From contig NZ_PYOD01000002.1 of the NCBI RefSeq assembly GCF_003026285.1, positions 434,001-498,000 of the forward strand: a stretch of 64,000 bases of DNA, read 5' to 3'. The notes under the pieces are model-generated. The model did not search any database. It was not told where the DNA came from and saw only the letters and a program-made list of their open reading frames with translations. Source of the DNA: Photobacterium profundum. GTDB taxonomy: Bacteria > Pseudomonadota > Gammaproteobacteria > Enterobacterales > Vibrionaceae. Below, piece after piece: positions 43,513 to 52,614 of this stretch (its first letter is position 1; each line of letters starts with the position of its first letter). Made by a program: the position numbers and the translations under genes.

Positions 43513-44607
43513 ATGAACAAGCTACCTAAGAAAATGTCTGGCGTTATATTGACTGGTCACGGAGGTTTAGAAAAACTGGAGTATCGCACTGACTTGCCAG
43601 TACCAACTCCAGAAAAAGGTGAGGTACTTATCAAGGTTGGAGCTAGTGCGCTGAACAATACCGATATTAATACCCGTATCGGGTGGTATTCAAAATGCGT
43701 AATAGAACAAACCAATGCTGGTGCTTTCGATGGCTTTCAAACTATTAATGACAATGATGCCAGTTGGTCTGGTATTCCAGTTAAGTTTCCACGGATACAA
43801 GGTGCTGATTGTTGCGGTGAAATAGTAGAAGTCGGAGAACAAGTCAGCTCTGACCGAATTGGAGAACGGGTGCTGGTGCGAACTTTGCAGCAATCGGTAA
43901 TGACAGAGGCTGAGTACAATTGTATTACTTATGGCTCTGAGTGTGATGGTGGCTTTGCCCAGTATACTAAGGTACTGGCAACGGAAGCGTTTCCGGTTCG
44001 AAGCTCGTTGAACGATGCTGAATTAGCTTCGTTTCCATGCGCGTACTCAACGGCTGAAAATATGATCGATCGAGCCAACGTTAAACCCAATGATACAGTT
44101 CTCATTACAGGTGCATCCGGCGGTGTTGGGTCAGCTGCGGTACAATTGGTCAAACGACGTCATGCTAAGGTCATTGCTATCTGTAGTGAAAATAAAATGG
44201 AGCAACTTACTGCGCTCGGGGCCGATAAAGTGATTCCACGTGGACGAAACCTGCTTGATTTTTTGAGGCAAGACTCAGTAGATGTTGTAATTGATCTCGT
44301 TGCAGGTAAGCAATGGCCAGAACTCCCCAACCTACTACGAAAAGGAGGCCGCTATACTGTTGCAGGTGCAATTGCGGGGCCAATAGTGGAACTCGATGTC
44401 AGAACATTATATTTAAAGGATTTGAGTTTTTTTGGCTGTACTTACCAACCTAGATCAGTATTCGAAAACCTGATTAAATATATTGAACGTAGTGAGCTTC
44501 ACCCCTTAGTCGCTAAACAATATTCATTGAAAGAAATTAAAAGTGCACAACAAGATTTTATGGCTAAAAAATTCGTAGGGAAGCTGATATTACTGCCGCC
44601 TGAGTAA
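43513..44607 (+). CDS. MDR-superfamily zinc-type alcohol dehydrogenase/quinone reductase-like oxidoreductase
   Basis: 364 residues. Start at ATG 43513 preferred over an upstream in-frame TTG. GroES-like N-terminal domain (GEVLIKVGASALNNTDINTR, PRIQGADCCGEIVEVGEQV) and NAD(P) Rossmann motif ITGASGGVGSAAVQLVKRR. The structural-zinc cysteine cluster is absent; the region around 110-135 is an insert (RTLQQSVMTEAEYNCITYGS). Substrate unknown; divergent LysR gene suggests induction by a small aldehyde, alcohol or quinone. Confidence 0.87.
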   Translation: MNKLPKKMSGVILTGHGGLEKLEYRTDLPVPTPEKGEVLIKVGASALNNTDINTRIGWYSKCVIEQTNAGAFDGFQTINDNDASWSGIPVKFPRIQGADCCGEIVEVGEQVSSDRIGERVLVRTLQQSVMTEAEYNCITYGSECDGGFAQYTKVLATEAFPVRSSLNDAELASFPCAYSTAENMIDRANVKPNDTVLITGASGGVGSAAVQLVKRRHAKVIAICSENKMEQLTALGADKVIPRGRNLLDFLRQDSVDVVIDLVAGKQWPELPNLLRKGGRYTVAGAIAGPIVELDVRTLYLKDLSFFGCTYQPRSVFENLIKYIERSELHPLVAKQYSLKEIKSAQQDFMAKKFVGKLILLPPE

Positions 44608-44649
44608 TATTGATTAAATTCGTTGGCACCTTTGTTTATTGAATCTAGC

Positions 44650-44932
44650 CCCTAAGTAAAATTGATATTAGTCGAAATGGTCGTAGCTCAATGCTGACTC
44701 AAGCGCAGTCAAATCATTGTTAATTAGCTTCACAGCTACAATCAGCTTGATCGACTCTCAACTAAGAGTATTGGCAGTGTTGCCTGATGGCAATTTACCA
44801 AAGAAGCTACAGCGCATGCGTGAGGATATAAAACATTTCATTTTACCGAGGTAACGTTTCCACGTTCGGTGTTATATGTACCTTGCCGTATCTACTCAGA
44901 TATAAATGCTAGTGCTTATCCGAATGGCATTA
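44650..44932 (+). mobile_element. IS4-family transposase 3' remnant, second copy
   Basis: The plus strand reads LLISFTATISLIDSQLRVLA, then VLPDGNLPKKLQRMREDIKH and FILPR. Stops and frameshifts break the upstream part and a 17-bp deletion removes the region after FILPR. Ends with the same CTTATCCGAATGGCATTA as the 33 kb copy. Longer than that copy at the 5' side. Confidence 0.75.
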
Positions 44933-44942
44933 GCTAACAATG

Positions 44943-45064
44943 TAGCACCTTCGGTACGGGCAATGTGCTTTCGCTTCGCTCAGGTGAACCCTGTCTAGGC
45001 TTCTGCATCCCTATCGGGTTGGTAAACTACAGACGTAAAAAAGCCGCTAACAATGTAGCGGCTT
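44943..45064. repeat. tRNA-Ser-flank repeat, copy at 45 kb
   Basis: Contains GGTACGGGCAATGTGCTTTC, TCGCTTCGCTCAGGTGAACC and CAGACGTAAAAAAGCCGCTA, followed by the tRNA terminators. Joined on its left to the end of the IS remnant. Confidence 0.8.
45041..45064 (-). terminator. distal terminator, tRNA-Ser copy 2
   Basis: AAGCCGCTA-acaatg-TAGCGGCTT with a T-run on the minus strand (TTTTTTACG). Confidence 0.75.
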
Positions 45065-45073
45065 CTTTGAATG

Positions 45074-45118
45074 TGGTGGAGTGTTCTGGGTGAGGTGGAT
45101 TTGGAACAAATTCCTCTT
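45074..45118 (-). pseudogene. decayed tRNA-Ser 3' end (copy 2)
   Basis: Same degenerate segment as at 3390, here GTTCCAAATCCACCTCACCC and CACTCCACCAC on the minus strand. A few substitutions relative to copy 1 show independent decay. Confidence 0.4.
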
Positions 45119-45136
45119 GCCACATGCGCTAGACGC

Positions 45137-45166
45137 AAAAAGGGCGCTGATAAATCAGCACCCTTT
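45137..45166 (-). terminator. proximal terminator, tRNA-Ser copy 2
   Basis: AAAAGGGCGCTGA-TAAA-TCAGCACCCTTTT; one mismatch in the stem relative to copy 1. Confidence 0.7.
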
Positions 45167-45174
45167 TCTAAATG

Positions 45175-45265
45175 TGGCGGAGAGATAGGGATTTGAACCC
45201 TAGAAGGGCTATAAACCCTTGCCGGTTTTCAAGACCGGTGCTTTCGACCACTCAGCCATCTCTCC
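45175..45265 (-). tRNA. tRNA-Ser (anticodon UGA), copy 2
   Basis: 91 nt with encoded CCA; sequence appears identical to the copy at 3491. Anticodon loop CTTGAAA. Confidence 0.97.
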
Positions 45266-45275
45266 AACGCGGTGA

Positions 45276-45304
45276 ATAGTACAGACGCTGAAGCTGACTG
45301 TAAA
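45276..45304 (-). promoter_or_regulatory. promoter of tRNA-Ser copy 2
   Basis: -35 TTTACA, 17-bp spacer, -10 TACTAT, discriminator CACCGCG. The spacer differs from copy 1 (GTCAGCTTCAGCGTCTG) while the -35, -10 region and discriminator are kept. Confidence 0.72.
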
Positions 45305-45744
45305 CCCTTTCACGAACCAAGTGCACATTGTTTAAACAGTAAAAGTAAAGTGCAAACAAAACGCTTAAAATTGCACCTGACAATAACGTTAATACGACCT
45401 ATTTATTTCCTTACACGTTCTAGGCAATTACCAAGATCTGAAATATCGGATACATACATCAACATCAGCATTCTTTACGCAGCACCATAACCGCTAAATA
45501 CATACCGTAACCACGAAAAAAAACCACCATACTAAAAAGTCAGATTCCATAATTAACACTTGTACTATCTACCCCTCTAAGCACTTAAAAGACAAATGCA
45601 TTTTCTTTCAACATATCTGGTTATTAGCCCTTTTATTGAATAGAAATAGAGTTGAAAGTGGGATTTGAGTCACCATTTGAAAGTAACAGCAGAGCTAGGA
45701 TTCATAAATAGTTTGATAAAAATCACCATTGGTACACATCTATT
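45305..45744. other. gap upstream of the nucleoside transporter
   Basis: 440 bp without gene; holds the transporter's promoter. No operator assigned. Confidence 0.35.
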
Positions 45745-46938
45745 ATGCCTTACTTACACTTTATTTTTGGACTTGCTGTTGTTGCTGTCCTTGCTTTATT
45801 GGCCAGCAAAGATCGCAAGAGCATTAAACTTCGCTATATTATTCAGCTTCTCGTGATTGAAATGGGTGTTGCTTATTTCTTACTAAATTCTTCAACTGGA
45901 ACAGGTATTATCGCCGAATTTGCAGGTGGTTTTAATGGCCTAATGGCGTTCGCAGCTGAAGGTACAAACTTTGTCTTTGGCGGATTAGTCAATGAAGGTG
46001 GCTTCGATTTCTTCCTGCAAGTATTAATGCCTATTGTCTTTATTTCGGCCCTTATTGGTATTTTACAGCACATTAAAGTGCTACCAGTGGTAATTAGTGC
46101 AATTGGCTACTTACTGTCTAAAGTCAACGGAATGGGTAGACTTGAGTCATTTAACGCCATCAGCGCATTAATGGTTGGTCAATCAGAGAACTTCATCACT
46201 TATAAAGACATTTTGGGCCGTATGTCAGAGCGCCGTATGTACACATTAGCAGCCACTGCTATGTCTACAGTATCTATGTCGATAGTCGGTTCATACATGC
46301 AGCTCATCGCTCCTAAATTTGTAGTAGCCGCATTATTTTTGAACATGTTCAGCACCTTTATTATTCTGTCGATCATTAACCCTTATGATCATGAGGCAGA
46401 AGTAAGCTTTGACGATATGATGGCCGATGAAGCAATTGAAAAGCTTACTTTTTTCGAAATGCTCGGCGAATATATTCTAACGGGATTTAAAGTCGCGGTA
46501 ATTGTCGCTGCAATGTTGATTGGTTTTATCTCACTCATAGCCATGATCAACGCAGGTTTCACCTTTGCTTTCGGTATTAGCTTCCAAGATCTGATCGGTT
46601 ATGCGTTCTACCCGATTGCATGGCTAATGGGAATTCCTGCCAACGAAGCCTTACAAGCCGGTAGCATCATGGCAACTAAGTTAGTCTCAAACGAGTTTGT
46701 GGCAATGATGGCATTACAAGATCAGTTGGGCAGCCTTTCTGCACATACAGTTGGTACAATTTCCATCTTCTTGGTGTCTTTCGCTAACTTCAGCTCAATT
46801 GGTATCATTGCGGGTGCTGTTAAAGGGGTCAACGAAGAGAAAGGTAATATGGTTGCCCGCTTCGGCTTACGCTTACTGTATGGCTCGACGTTGGTTAGCA
46901 TTCTATCGGCTATGATTGCCAACATCATGCTAGCTTAA
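45745..46938 (+). CDS. concentrative nucleoside transporter, NupC/CNT family
   Basis: 397 residues, 9-10 membrane helices. CNT signatures are present: the [21 protein letters not shown] entry region, [11 protein letters not shown] (nucleoside-binding G-Q-S/T-E motif) and [17 protein letters not shown]. Imports nucleosides with Na+ or H+. Single gene with its own terminator at 46956. Confidence 0.93.
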   Translation: MPYLHFIFGLAVVAVLALLASKDRKSIKLRYIIQLLVIEMGVAYFLLNSSTGTGIIAEFAGGFNGLMAFAAEGTNFVFGGLVNEGGFDFFLQVLMPIVFISALIGILQHIKVLPVVISAIGYLLSKVNGMGRLESFNAISALMVGQSENFITYKDILGRMSERRMYTLAATAMSTVSMSIVGSYMQLIAPKFVVAALFLNMFSTFIILSIINPYDHEAEVSFDDMMADEAIEKLTFFEMLGEYILTGFKVAVIVAAMLIGFISLIAMINAGFTFAFGISFQDLIGYAFYPIAWLMGIPANEALQAGSIMATKLVSNEFVAMMALQDQLGSLSAHTVGTISIFLVSFANFSSIGIIAGAVKGVNEEKGNMVARFGLRLLYGSTLVSILSAMIANIMLA

Positions 46939-46955
46939 TTGCTTCTCACAACATC

Positions 46956-46984
46956 AAAAGGCCAGCACCTCTGCTGGTCTTTTT
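46956..46984 (+). terminator. terminator of the nucleoside transporter gene
   Basis: AAAAGGCCAGCA-CCTC-TGCTGGTCTTTTTG, 18 nt after the stop. Confidence 0.85.
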
Positions 46985-47105
46985 GTATCTGGCGAAGTGC
47001 TCTGGGTAAGGCAGGTTTAAAACCAATAATTACACCTAAAAAAGATAAACACCTCAAATAAAGCACTGAAAAATGTATTTGTCACAAAGTTATGCTGATT
47101 TACGA

Positions 47106-47726
47106 CTACAAGATGCTTTCCAAATTAAGTTTTGTGGTAGTGGCAACGAGTTCAGCAAGCGTGGACACATCAAGTTTTTTGAAGATTTTAGAACGATAGA
47201 CTTCAATACTACGAATCGAAAGGTTTAGTTCGTCAGCTATTATTTTGTTTTTCATTCCATTTATAACTCGAATTAGGACCTGTTTTTCTTTGTCGGTTAG
47301 TTGTGAGATTTTGTGTCGATACATGGTGTTATATGATAGATTTTTTGAATGCTCTAATGAATCATGTAGTACCTTGTTTAGCTCATCTCTTTTTACTGGT
47401 TTTTGAAGAAAATCAAATGCGCCATTTTTTATCGAATTCACGGCCATGGGTACATCACCGTGACCAGTTAGAAAGATGATAGAGAAGGTGCAGCCTAGTT
47501 TTATTATTTCTTCGTGTACTTTTAGCCCATCCAAAATAGGCATGTTGATGTCGAGTATGACGGTACCTTCGGTGTAGATTTCATCTCTAAGTTTTCTGAT
47601 GTGCTCTAAGAAGTTGATTCCTGATGTGAATACGATCGGTTTGAAGCCTTCAATTTCTAACGATAATTGTAGAGCATCGGCCATGCTGACATCGTCGTCG
47701 ACGATGTAGATATGTTTTGTTGTCAT
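47106..47726 (-). CDS. response regulator, TtrR/FixJ type
   Basis: 206 residues. Receiver domain with acidic pocket IVDDD, phospho-acceptor Asp in VILDINMP, Thr in FLTGHGD and Lys in QKPVKRDE; then a LuxR-type HTH (LTDKEKQVLIRVINGMKNKI, RSIEVYRSKIFKKLDV). Four nt after the sensor kinase gene. Partner of that kinase; by analogy with TtrS-TtrR it should activate the adjacent molybdoenzyme operon. Confidence 0.92.
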   Translation of the reverse strand: MTTKHIYIVDDDVSMADALQLSLEIEGFKPIVFTSGINFLEHIRKLRDEIYTEGTVILDINMPILDGLKVHEEIIKLGCTFSIIFLTGHGDVPMAVNSIKNGAFDFLQKPVKRDELNKVLHDSLEHSKNLSYNTMYRHKISQLTDKEKQVLIRVINGMKNKIIADELNLSIRSIEVYRSKIFKKLDVSTLAELVATTTKLNLESIL

Positions 47727-47730
47727 AAAT

Positions 47731-49467
47731 TTACCCGATAAGCGGAAGAGTTATGGTGACAATTGCACCTTTACTTGTGTCGTTCTTTAGACGGATAGTT
47801 CCTTTATGGGTGCTGATTATGTCTTGGCAAATGCTTAAGCCTAACCCTAGTCCACCATCATCTTTCTTGCTCGTATGAAATGGTTCAAATAATGTAGACT
47901 CGTTCTTTGTAAACCCAGTACCTGTGTCATGAATAACGAGAATCATTGTGTCATCACTTTTCTCTAGGCTAATGTTTATTTCGTTACCTTTCTCTTGGTA
48001 AGTCGCATCAATAGCATTTGTGATGATATTGATGAGTACTTGTTGTATTGCTGTTTTGTCACCTGAAAATACAATACTTTTGGTGTGTATTTTCACATTA
48101 ATATTGATGTTCTTTTTTAAAACATACCAATCAATCATCTCAATTGTTGAAAGTAGTAGATCGTCGAAAATGAATGTTGTTCTATCTGGTGGGGCTAATT
48201 TAAGCATGGTGCGATAGCGATTAATGACATTTTCTGTTCGCTCTAGTTGCACTAATATTTTGCTTAAAATGCCCTCATAAAATTCATTATCATTCTCTTT
48301 TATTGCTATTCCGCTTTCAGCATATAGCCGCATAGCCCCGAGGGGTTGGTTCATTTCGTGAGCAAGGTTACCACCAAGCTTTCCTATTAATGCCCTTTTT
48401 TGTGATAGCTGAAGTGTGTGTTGTAGTTTTTGTTTTTGGTTTTGCGTATTACGAAATTTAATTGTTAGGTAGATGTGGTATGACGGCAATACTAAAAACA
48501 GTAAGAAAATAGTCCATGCTATATTTTGATACTTTAATACGTGGTTAGTGATTGTTTCTGATAATGTTTGTGCTTGTGGATGCATTCCTAAATCGTAGAA
48601 GAGGCTGTCAAGTTCTATCTGAGCTTCGGGAACACTCCAGCCAAGAGATTTGGCTGATTTTGCCTCGAGGCTTTGTGGCTCAATTGAAAAGAGAATAGAT
48701 ACAATCTTTTTTGCTAATACTCTGTCAGCGTGATCCAACATAGCAAAAGACCAGTTCGGGTATAAGCGAGAGCTTACTTTACATTGAAAGTTTGGTGGTG
48801 TTTTATCATTAATTAGTCTGAATTCGTTAATGTCGATATTATTGAGTTTGGTGTACTCCTCCATAAAGCACGTAGGGATGATTACTGCATCGGCTTTATT
48901 GTTTATTAACTGTGAAATCGCATCTTTATGGGGATATCCTGTAAAAATTACGTTTTGAAAGTATTCACTGTCATAATCATAATCTTTTACTTCACGTGCA
49001 TACGCAAGGTATCCGCCAAATGCAAAGTGGCTAACTGACGCGATTTTTTGTTTATAGAGATCGTTCATCGAATGGAATGGGCTATCGTTGTGTACCCATA
49101 CAGCTGATGCGATAGATTGCGTTGTGCCTTCTGATAAGGGGCTTATCAATGTGGCTAACCATGACAGTGTGTTTATTTTACCTACTCGTATCGATTCACC
49201 CGGATTAATAAAGACAAACGGAATTTCTTTATCAACAATCGCTTGGCGCATTTTGTTTTGCTTAATGGAATATAGCGAGAAATGGTAATCAGGAAGCCGT
49301 AAGTTGAGTAGATTTATGATGGCTGTCCATCGATTTTGACTTTCATTAAAGCCGTGATCAGAAAAAGCGCCAATCTTGATCTCTTGCTTATTTTCAGCTG
49401 CATGGCTTAGTATCGAGTAAAATTGGCAGAAAAACGTTACAACGATGGTAGCGATTATCTTTTTCAT
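47731..49467 (-). CDS. sensor histidine kinase with periplasmic binding domain, TtrS-like
   Basis: 578 residues. Signal/anchor at the N-terminus (IIATIVVTFFCQFYSILSHA); periplasmic PhnD-type solute-binding domain (~30-275); membrane helix ~313-332 (WTIFLLFLVLPSYHIYLTI); HisKA with H-box GNLAHEMNQPLGAM; HATPase with NIITNAID, DTGTGF and GLGLSIC. This TtrS architecture senses a small oxidised compound (tetrathionate in Salmonella). Here it lies downstream of dmsBCA-torD, so its ligand may be DMSO, TMAO or another S/N-oxide (inference). Confidence 0.9.
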   Translation of the reverse strand: MKKIIATIVVTFFCQFYSILSHAAENKQEIKIGAFSDHGFNESQNRWTAIINLLNLRLPDYHFSLYSIKQNKMRQAIVDKEIPFVFINPGESIRVGKINTLSWLATLISPLSEGTTQSIASAVWVHNDSPFHSMNDLYKQKIASVSHFAFGGYLAYAREVKDYDYDSEYFQNVIFTGYPHKDAISQLINNKADAVIIPTCFMEEYTKLNNIDINEFRLINDKTPPNFQCKVSSRLYPNWSFAMLDHADRVLAKKIVSILFSIEPQSLEAKSAKSLGWSVPEAQIELDSLFYDLGMHPQAQTLSETITNHVLKYQNIAWTIFLLFLVLPSYHIYLTIKFRNTQNQKQKLQHTLQLSQKRALIGKLGGNLAHEMNQPLGAMRLYAESGIAIKENDNEFYEGILSKILVQLERTENVINRYRTMLKLAPPDRTTFIFDDLLLSTIEMIDWYVLKKNININVKIHTKSIVFSGDKTAIQQVLINIITNAIDATYQEKGNEINISLEKSDDTMILVIHDTGTGFTKNESTLFEPFHTSKKDDGGLGLGLSICQDIISTHKGTIRLKNDTSKGAIVTITLPLIG

Positions 49468-49484
49468 GAAACCATAACCTTTAT

Positions 49485-50132
49485 TTAAAAGTAAATTTTT
49501 ACATTTTCTGGGGCACTAGCATTAAGCGAAATAGCAAGATCGTTAATTAAGTTTTGGGTGATAAGACCAATTAAACGGTAAAAGCCTGTTTCAGCATTCG
49601 TTATCAGTAATGTTAAACAACAATTAATCCATGGTAAAAGATGTTGAGACAGAAAGATTCTTACATTTCGCTTAGGTGTTTCATTATGCTGATTTAGATC
49701 GACCCTCTCGAGCAGTAAAGCTAATATTTCAAGACAAAAACCAATATGATCGATTGGTTGACGTTCTAATGGTTTAAATTCCAGTTGATTTTCATCCACA
49801 AACGCCTTTAGAGCAAAAGTAGAGTCTTGAAGAAGTAAGTTTTCATCATGAAGATAAACTGATCCCCATGGTGGTGCTTTTGGCATTCCTAACCCAACAA
49901 ATAATAATAAGTGATCGGCGGCTTGTTCTTTTATTTCATTTTCAAGCTTATCGGATAAAGCTAAATTTTTTAAGGTTGCGGTGAGTGTTTGCCAATCAGT
50001 AGCATAACTGCCTTCTGTTACATCAAAGCTATTTTCAATCAAGCAGTTAATTGCATCTATCAATGGTGGTGATAGGTAAAATTTTGCAAGAATGTTGAGT
50101 ATAAGAATATCTTCTTGATAATTATCTTTCAT
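49485..50132 (-). CDS. TorD/DmsD-family chaperone
   Basis: 215 residues, all-helical. Family features: PAPPWGSVYL-like KAPPWGSVYLHDENLL and DHIGFCLEILALLLE, matching the conserved P-W-S-Y/D-H motifs. Binds the TAT signal of the molybdoenzyme and helps cofactor insertion before export. 41 nt after dmsA, 17 nt before the sensor kinase gene. Confidence 0.88.
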   Translation of the reverse strand: MKDNYQEDILILNILAKFYLSPPLIDAINCLIENSFDVTEGSYATDWQTLTATLKNLALSDKLENEIKEQAADHLLLFVGLGMPKAPPWGSVYLHDENLLLQDSTFALKAFVDENQLEFKPLERQPIDHIGFCLEILALLLERVDLNQHNETPKRNVRIFLSQHLLPWINCCLTLLITNAETGFYRLIGLITQNLINDLAISLNASAPENVKIYF

Positions 50133-50173
50133 AGCAATAAAGCTACGGGTTACCCCTTAGCTTTCCTTTAGTT

Positions 50174-52594
50174 TTATGATTTTTTAATTTCGACTAAATT
50201 GGTGTTTTGAGGGTTCGCTTTAGCTAAAGCTGTTGCGCGACATTTAGTCAGGGTATTTATGCACCCTCCCTTATCGATACCTTGTGCGTTAGGGGTGAAC
50301 CACATGCCTTCAGGTATTACAACAACGCCAGGCATAACACGTGGAGTTACGCGTACGGATAGTTCAACCGTTCCTCTGTCGTTATATATATGTACGATGT
50401 CTCCATTGCTGATGTTGCGTTCTTTAGCATCTACAGGGTTTATAATGACAGCATCCTCTAGAACCTCACGTAACCAAGGAACATTTTGATAGACTGAGTG
50501 AGCACGACCTTTTGGTTTACAACCAATAAGTTGAAGTGGATATTTTTTCTTTAACTCGAAGTCTTCAAAACCTTCCCATGTTGCAACATAGCTTGGCAAT
50601 GGTGTAATGACATCGCCTTCTGGCAAAGTCCACTCTTTCGCGTATTTTTCGAGGATATGGGAGTAGATTTCAATCTTGCCTGTTGATGTAGGTAAAGGGT
50701 GTTTTTCAGGAGCCTTTCGGAAATCCTTGAACACATAGCGATCTGCGTTAGGATCGAAAGGCATACGAATTGTCTTTGCTTTATCCAGTACCTCAAAAGG
50801 AGGGAATTCAGGATGTTTTTTTCGACTTAATTCGTAAAGGTGCTGTTGCCATTCGTCCCAGCTACGACCTTCCGTATACTGCTTGCGAACACCAAACTTA
50901 CCCGCAAGTTCAGAGAATACATCGTAAGGATGACGGCATTCGTACATTGGATCGAGTACATGCTCTGTCTTAGTTAGGTGTGTTGAGAACTTAACAATAC
51001 GTGAATTTTCTAGCCATGTAATGTCTGGTAATAGTATGTCAGCAAATTTTGCACTCGCTGTCATGAAATTATCCATCACAAAAATGAATTCAACGTTTTC
51101 TTCATCTTTAATGATCTTGGCTGTGCCGTTACAGTCAGAATGTTGGTTTATCAGCCAATTACCTTGATAAACAAAAATACATTTCACATCACTATCAAGT
51201 TTATCAACACCTTTAATGCCATCTGTTTTAGATGTCATTTCCTGTCCACGTTCAATCGCTTCCAGCCATTTGAAACATGGTAGTTTAGCTTTGACGTTAT
51301 TTTCCCCAAGAGGCATCTTAGTAATGTCTGTTGATTTAAATAAATAGTCAGAGCCGCCATTACTTGTACCAGGTAATCCAACTTGTCCTAGTAGCATAGG
51401 AAGCATATATATAGAACGAACGGTTTGTTCACCGTTTGCTTGGCGTTGAGGCCCCCAGCCCTGAGCAATAAATGGTGCCTTTGCGTTACCAAGTTCGCGA
51501 GCTAATGTGTAAATAGCTTTAGCTTGAATACCACAAATCTTCTCGGCTCTTTCTGGCGTTTTTGCAGTGCAGTCTGCACCATGACCAAGAATATAAGCCT
51601 TATAACCCAAAGATGCATCAAGGGGCAGAATGTTTTTCTCTACGTTACCCTCTTCTTTGTCGTAGCCGTAACAATACGTCGCAAGAAATTCTTCATCAAC
51701 GTAGTTTTCCGTAATAAGTATGTAAGCTAGTGCTTCTACTAGTGCTGCATCTGTTCCTGGATGGATTGGTATCCATTGATCTTCTCGACCGCAAGCCGTG
51801 TCAGTGTATTGGGGGTCAATAATGATCGTTCTTGGCGTTTTAACACGTTTGTTGACTTGATAATTGTAGGTGTCACTACCACCACTCATCCGCGTATTGG
51901 CAGGGTTATTACCAAAATATAGAATCAAATCTGAGTTTCTAAATTCAGTCGGAGCGCTGCCCATTGTGAATTTTTTGTCTCCATAGGTGACAGCACTCGC
52001 GGTATCAATTTGATAACTACTATAGTTACCATGTGCTGGTAAGTGTCCACCAATCGAGTTAAGAAACCTTGGAACAAAATGGTATGGTGCGTTTGGCTTA
52101 CCATAACCGATACGAAAGAAGATAGAACTGTTTCCGTGTTTATCAATCACGCTAGAAAGACGTTTATGCACTTCGTTAAGTGCTTCATCCCACGAGATTC
52201 GCTCGAATTTACCTTCACCACGTTTACCAATACGGCGCATTGGGTATTTCAATCGATCTGGTGAAAATGTACGTTTATGAATGGCACGTCCGCGTAAACA
52301 TGCGCGAACTTGTTGCTGACCATACTCATCATCACCTTGATCATCAGTTTCGATTCTTTTTATTCTTCCATTTTCGGTAACAACTATCAGTAAACAGCTA
52401 GAATGGCAGTGAGCCCAGCAGTTATGCCACTTCGTTATTTCTTCGTAATGTGTTTTGATTATGACTGATGCGATAGCATTTAGAGGTTGCGTTGATAGAA
52501 ACGCGCTTGCTCCAAAGAAGGCGCCAAGTTTTAATAATGAGCGACGCTTCGGGTTTTCTAGTACGGTATTTTTGTCTTTAAATTTAGTATTCAT
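50174..52594 (-). CDS. dmsA: DMSO reductase family molybdopterin oxidoreductase, catalytic subunit
   Basis: ~806 residues from ATG 52594 (a TTG at 52606 is also in frame). TAT signal KRRSLLKLGAFFGASAFL; FeS0 ligands C-x3-C-x3-C (CWAHCHSSC) plus RACLRGR; molybdenum-ligand serine in HGNYSSYQ; MGD-binding stretches FGNNPANTRMSGG, IIIDPQYTDTACGRED and C-terminal GDIVHIYNDRGTVEL. Reduces S- or N-oxides in the periplasm with two MGD cofactors. Length and serine ligand fit DmsA rather than tetrathionate reductase TtrA (~1000 aa, Cys ligand). Confidence 0.9.
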   Translation of the reverse strand: MNTKFKDKNTVLENPKRRSLLKLGAFFGASAFLSTQPLNAIASVIIKTHYEEITKWHNCWAHCHSSCLLIVVTENGRIKRIETDDQGDDEYGQQQVRACLRGRAIHKRTFSPDRLKYPMRRIGKRGEGKFERISWDEALNEVHKRLSSVIDKHGNSSIFFRIGYGKPNAPYHFVPRFLNSIGGHLPAHGNYSSYQIDTASAVTYGDKKFTMGSAPTEFRNSDLILYFGNNPANTRMSGGSDTYNYQVNKRVKTPRTIIIDPQYTDTACGREDQWIPIHPGTDAALVEALAYILITENYVDEEFLATYCYGYDKEEGNVEKNILPLDASLGYKAYILGHGADCTAKTPERAEKICGIQAKAIYTLARELGNAKAPFIAQGWGPQRQANGEQTVRSIYMLPMLLGQVGLPGTSNGGSDYLFKSTDITKMPLGENNVKAKLPCFKWLEAIERGQEMTSKTDGIKGVDKLDSDVKCIFVYQGNWLINQHSDCNGTAKIIKDEENVEFIFVMDNFMTASAKFADILLPDITWLENSRIVKFSTHLTKTEHVLDPMYECRHPYDVFSELAGKFGVRKQYTEGRSWDEWQQHLYELSRKKHPEFPPFEVLDKAKTIRMPFDPNADRYVFKDFRKAPEKHPLPTSTGKIEIYSHILEKYAKEWTLPEGDVITPLPSYVATWEGFEDFELKKKYPLQLIGCKPKGRAHSVYQNVPWLREVLEDAVIINPVDAKERNISNGDIVHIYNDRGTVELSVRVTPRVMPGVVVIPEGMWFTPNAQGIDKGGCINTLTKCRATALAKANPQNTNLVEIKKS

Positions 52595-52614
52595 AATAGT
52601 CACCAACTCTTCGC

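Noticed and set aside
42384..43520. Long 378-aa form of the LysR protein
   Set aside because: The first 80 codons overlap the divergent gene's start and have no LysR similarity.
45272..45490. 72-codon frame overlapping the tRNA-Ser promoter
   Set aside because: Begins inside the tRNA promoter region and has no coding signs.
50174..52594. Tetrathionate reductase TtrA
   Set aside because: Sensor and gene order suggest ttr, but chain length (~800), serine ligand context and strongly DmsB/DmsC-like partners fit a DMSO-reductase-type enzyme.
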